This document shows, in pieces, positions 61,995 to 64,000 of a DNA stretch of 64,000 nucleotides (position 1 is its first letter; the number at the start of each line of letters is the position of its first letter). The stretch is from Bacteroidetes bacterium GWC2_46_850 (GTDB lineage: Bacteria; Bacteroidota; Bacteroidia; Bacteroidales; Dysgonomonadaceae). The stretch lies in NCBI GenBank assembly GCA_001768325.1, contig MENQ01000019.1:48862-112861 (forward strand). The letters are read 5' to 3'. Position numbers and translations under genes: made by a program. Under the pieces are notes generated by a model that had not been told where the DNA came from, searched no databases, and saw nothing but the letters and a program-made list of their open reading frames with translations.

Positions 61995-62587
61995 TTTTTT
62001 ATTTCGTTTTTAGTATTTAATAATCCTAGTCCTTTGTAACATAAAAAAGCCGTACCTGCGCCAATAATTGCAGCCACAAGTACATCGCTGGGGTAATGAA
62101 CGCCCAAATCCATACGTGTATAAGCAACAACTCCCGCCCAGGCATAAGCAGGAATAATGACATACCATTTGGGATAAGCCAAACTAACGGCAGTTGCCAT
62201 TGAGAAAGCATCAGTCGTGTGCCCCGAGGGAAAAGACGGACTTCCTCCACTAGTTACCTTTTCGAGAAAGGGATAAGTGATAAACGGTCTGGGGCGATGA
62301 ATGCTGTATTTTAGAATTGTAGTTATAATTCCGGCTGACAACACCGAAGCTCCTATATACAAAGAACGTTTCCGAGTACTGGAATAACTCTTCAAAAAGC
62401 TGATTCCAATTAATATAATAGCCACTCCATAAGCCACAGGGGAAGCAGAATCGGTAATGACCCTGAAAAACCCATCAAGTTGCCTATCTCTATTCAGGTT
62501 TATATCTTTGAGAATGTTGATATCAGTATTCTGAGCGTAAATTGAAATAGCCGGAAACAGCAAAAGTAATAAAAGGTATTTCTTCAT
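61991..62587 (-). CDS. Exported PAP2 phosphatase, tandem copy A
   Basis: 198 aa, signal peptide ending IYAQ. Motifs KYSIHRPRPF, PSFPSGHTTDAF, YTRMDLGVHYPSDV. Paralogue of copy B with long identical stretches (VSLAYPKWYVI, MDLGVHYPSDVL). The change of Ser to Thr in SRMDLG is conservative. Translationally coupled to copy B. Confidence 0.87.
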   Translation of the reverse strand: MKKYLLLLLLFPAISIYAQNTDINILKDINLNRDRQLDGFFRVITDSASPVAYGVAIILIGISFLKSYSSTRKRSLYIGASVLSAGIITTILKYSIHRPRPFITYPFLEKVTSGGSPSFPSGHTTDAFSMATAVSLAYPKWYVIIPAYAWAGVVAYTRMDLGVHYPSDVLVAAIIGAGTAFLCYKGLGLLNTKNEIKK

Positions 62588-62644
62588 TTGACAAAAAAGT
62601 TATAGGACAAAAAGAACAGAATGAAAGTACGAATAATTTTAGTA

Positions 62645-63007
62645 TTACTCCACATCCCAATATTCCACTTCTTTGTAAATAACTACTTTATCTTTCAACG
62701 ATACACTGTGCTTTATAAAAAACTGTTGAAGTTTTTCTTTGGTGTCGATCAACTCCACACAAACTGTAAGTCCACTGTTGTCAGATTCATAGGAGAATTG
62801 TCTGATTTTGTTATCACCGCTAAAGCTCATGTGCGCGTTGAATACTGAAGCATTCAAGATCCCATCCTCTTTTGCCATGTTTATGATATTACGATACAGG
62901 CTGGTTGGAAACATTTTGCGAAGCAATGTTTTTGATTTGATGTTTTCGCCTGTCTTGAGGTAAATCCGCAATTTACCTAATGAATGGGTTTTAATTTGCT
63001 TGTTCAT
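62645..63007 (-). CDS. DUF190 family protein
   Basis: 120 aa. DUF190 features: GKLRIYLKTGEN, SLYRNIINMAKEDGILNASVF, HMSFSGDNKIRQFSY, and the PII-like fold order. The family often sits beside CrcB or CLC-type fluoride/chloride channels. Here it overlaps the CLC gene by 17 bases, so it is likely a regulatory partner of that channel. Confidence 0.8.
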   Translation of the reverse strand: MNKQIKTHSLGKLRIYLKTGENIKSKTLLRKMFPTSLYRNIINMAKEDGILNASVFNAHMSFSGDNKIRQFSYESDNSGLTVCVELIDTKEKLQQFFIKHSVSLKDKVVIYKEVEYWDVE

Positions 63008-63908
63008 TTTCTTTGTTTTTGTTTTTATTTTTATTTTCCCTGATATGTTTTAATGTGTTTTTGGGGTTTAGGTGATCGGTAAGGTCAGCTTTTGAAACGC
63101 TCACCCGTTGCGAAGTGTAAATTCCTGAATGTCCGCTGAAATAGTAAGCAATAAAACAAGCTACTGCATAATACAGCACATGTTCACCACCAAATAATTC
63201 AATCCCCATAAGCGTACAAGCCAGGGGTGTGTTGGTAGCTCCTGCAAAAACTGCAATGAAACCGAGGGCTGCAAATAAATCTACAGGCATTCCGGTATGC
63301 ATGGCAATGACATTGCCCAAGGTAGCTCCGATAAAAAAGAGCGGAGTTACTTCACCACCTTTAAAACCTGTACTTAATGTGATTACCGTAAATACTATTT
63401 TCCAAAACCAACTGAAGTTATCGACTCCACCCGGTTTAAATGCATTTACCAAACTATTTCCCACACCACTCTGCGTGGTAACGCCCAAGCCTAAATAATC
63501 GGTTGTACCCAGTATATAAGTAAGTGCAATAATTATAATACCACCCAATGCCGGAATGGCATATTTCCATTTCACATGTTTATGGGCAATGCTTTTAATG
63601 GAGTGTGAAAGCTCAGAAAAGAGATTGCTGATTAAACCAAACAAAACAGCCGACAGTGTTACCCAAAAGAGAATTTTATAATCGAATTTCAGGTTTAAAA
63701 AACCGATACTTGAAGCTTGTTCGTGAAAGTTAACTTGATAGTGAGTGTGCTGAATGCCGTACAAGGTGCACACAAAATTGGCGAGAACTGCTGCAAAAAA
63801 ACAAGGAAGCAGTGCATCATATTTTATACGTCCAATAGCCAGTACTTCAAGTGCAAAAATTGCTCCACTAATGGGTGTCCCAAATACAGCCCCAAAACCT
63901 GCCGTATA
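62991..63908 (-). pseudogene. CLC-type channel, C-terminal half only
   Basis: 306 codons open up to a TAA at 63909-63911. The frame begins YTAGFGAVFGTPISGAIFALEVLAIGRIKYDALLP, in the middle of a CLC protein, and continues through STGFKGGEVTPLFFIGATLGN and FGGEHVLYYAVACFIAYYF. The expected ~180 upstream residues, including the G-[KR]-EGP selectivity segment, are absent: upstream codons read LLLGLFEG then stop. The gene is truncated, or a point change or assembly fault created the stop. Start sites inside (for example 63773) would not give a working channel. Confidence 0.65.
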
Positions 63909-64000
63909 TTAGCCCTCAAATAAACCGAGCAGTAAAAAATAAAAGTTATTTTTACAACTGCTATGGAAAAGAGAAAGAATATTACATCAAAAATCAAGGT

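Noticed and set aside
62600..64000. Fluoride riboswitch near the CLC/DUF190 genes
   Set aside because: Looked for the crcB-type core upstream of these genes within the window; not found. It could lie outside.

Overview
The window comes from a Bacteroidetes chromosome, most likely order Bacteroidales and perhaps a Dysgonomonadaceae-type anaerobe (family-level placement is a guess). Evidence: the Bacteroidetes -7 promoter box TAnnTTTG lies in front of many genes, start sites lack Shine-Dalgarno sequences, and the gene families are lineage-typical (DUF4831, DUF4382, BACON-type lipoprotein, DUF3467, short AMP nucleosidase, CBM20-bearing 4-alpha-glucanotransferase, RteC). Anaerobic class III ribonucleotide reductase and cytochrome bd oxidase together suggest an anaerobe or nanaerobe.

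1-49.5 kb is core chromosome: aminoacyl-tRNA synthetases (serS, pheS), tilS, sufB, ung, asnA, pyrD/pyrK, a glutathione peroxidase, holA, amn, panB, nrdD/nrdG behind a cobalamin riboswitch, a FadL-like porin next to a strongly low-complexity secreted protein, gcvP, rsmG, cydAB, ald, a class II aldolase, malQ, a YidE/AspT-type transporter, prmA, an ECF sigma operon, and the TIGR03915/TIGR03916 radical-SAM pair. Small curiosities here are an 11-copy perfect 14-bp tandem repeat that supplies the end of ung, a row of mini-hairpins behind pheS, and operator-like inverted repeats in front of an XRE regulator.

49.83 kb marks a boundary. A fragment matching the 3' end of a tmRNA (minus strand) looks like an attachment site, and from there to the window end the DNA is visibly AT-richer and full of mobile-element functions: a rightward cassette (249-aa protein plus two small membrane proteins), a DUF6943 protein, a roughly 1.4-kb gene-less region, a Schlafen/AlbA_2 regulator, a helicase-loader-like ATPase, a replication-initiator-like protein, an excisionase-like HTH protein, a GH108 endolysin, RteC, then four PAP2 phosphatases, an EamA transporter, DUF190 and a truncated CLC channel. 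No integrase, capsid, portal or conjugation gene is visible. The right end of the element lies outside the window.

The most interesting object is the gene-less region at 52.2-53.6 kb. A purine-rich 905-nt segment (52640-53544) is closed by a perfect 17-bp inverted repeat, and inside it nested helices can be drawn by eye (12 bp with one G-U pair, 15 bp with one bulge and one mismatch, and many of 6-7 bp). A G-quadruplex-like run sits just before it, a TAnnTTTG box upstream and a 16-bp hairpin just after it. I read it as a candidate large structured non-coding RNA of the mobile element, in the spirit of GOLLD/ROOL but not recognised as either.
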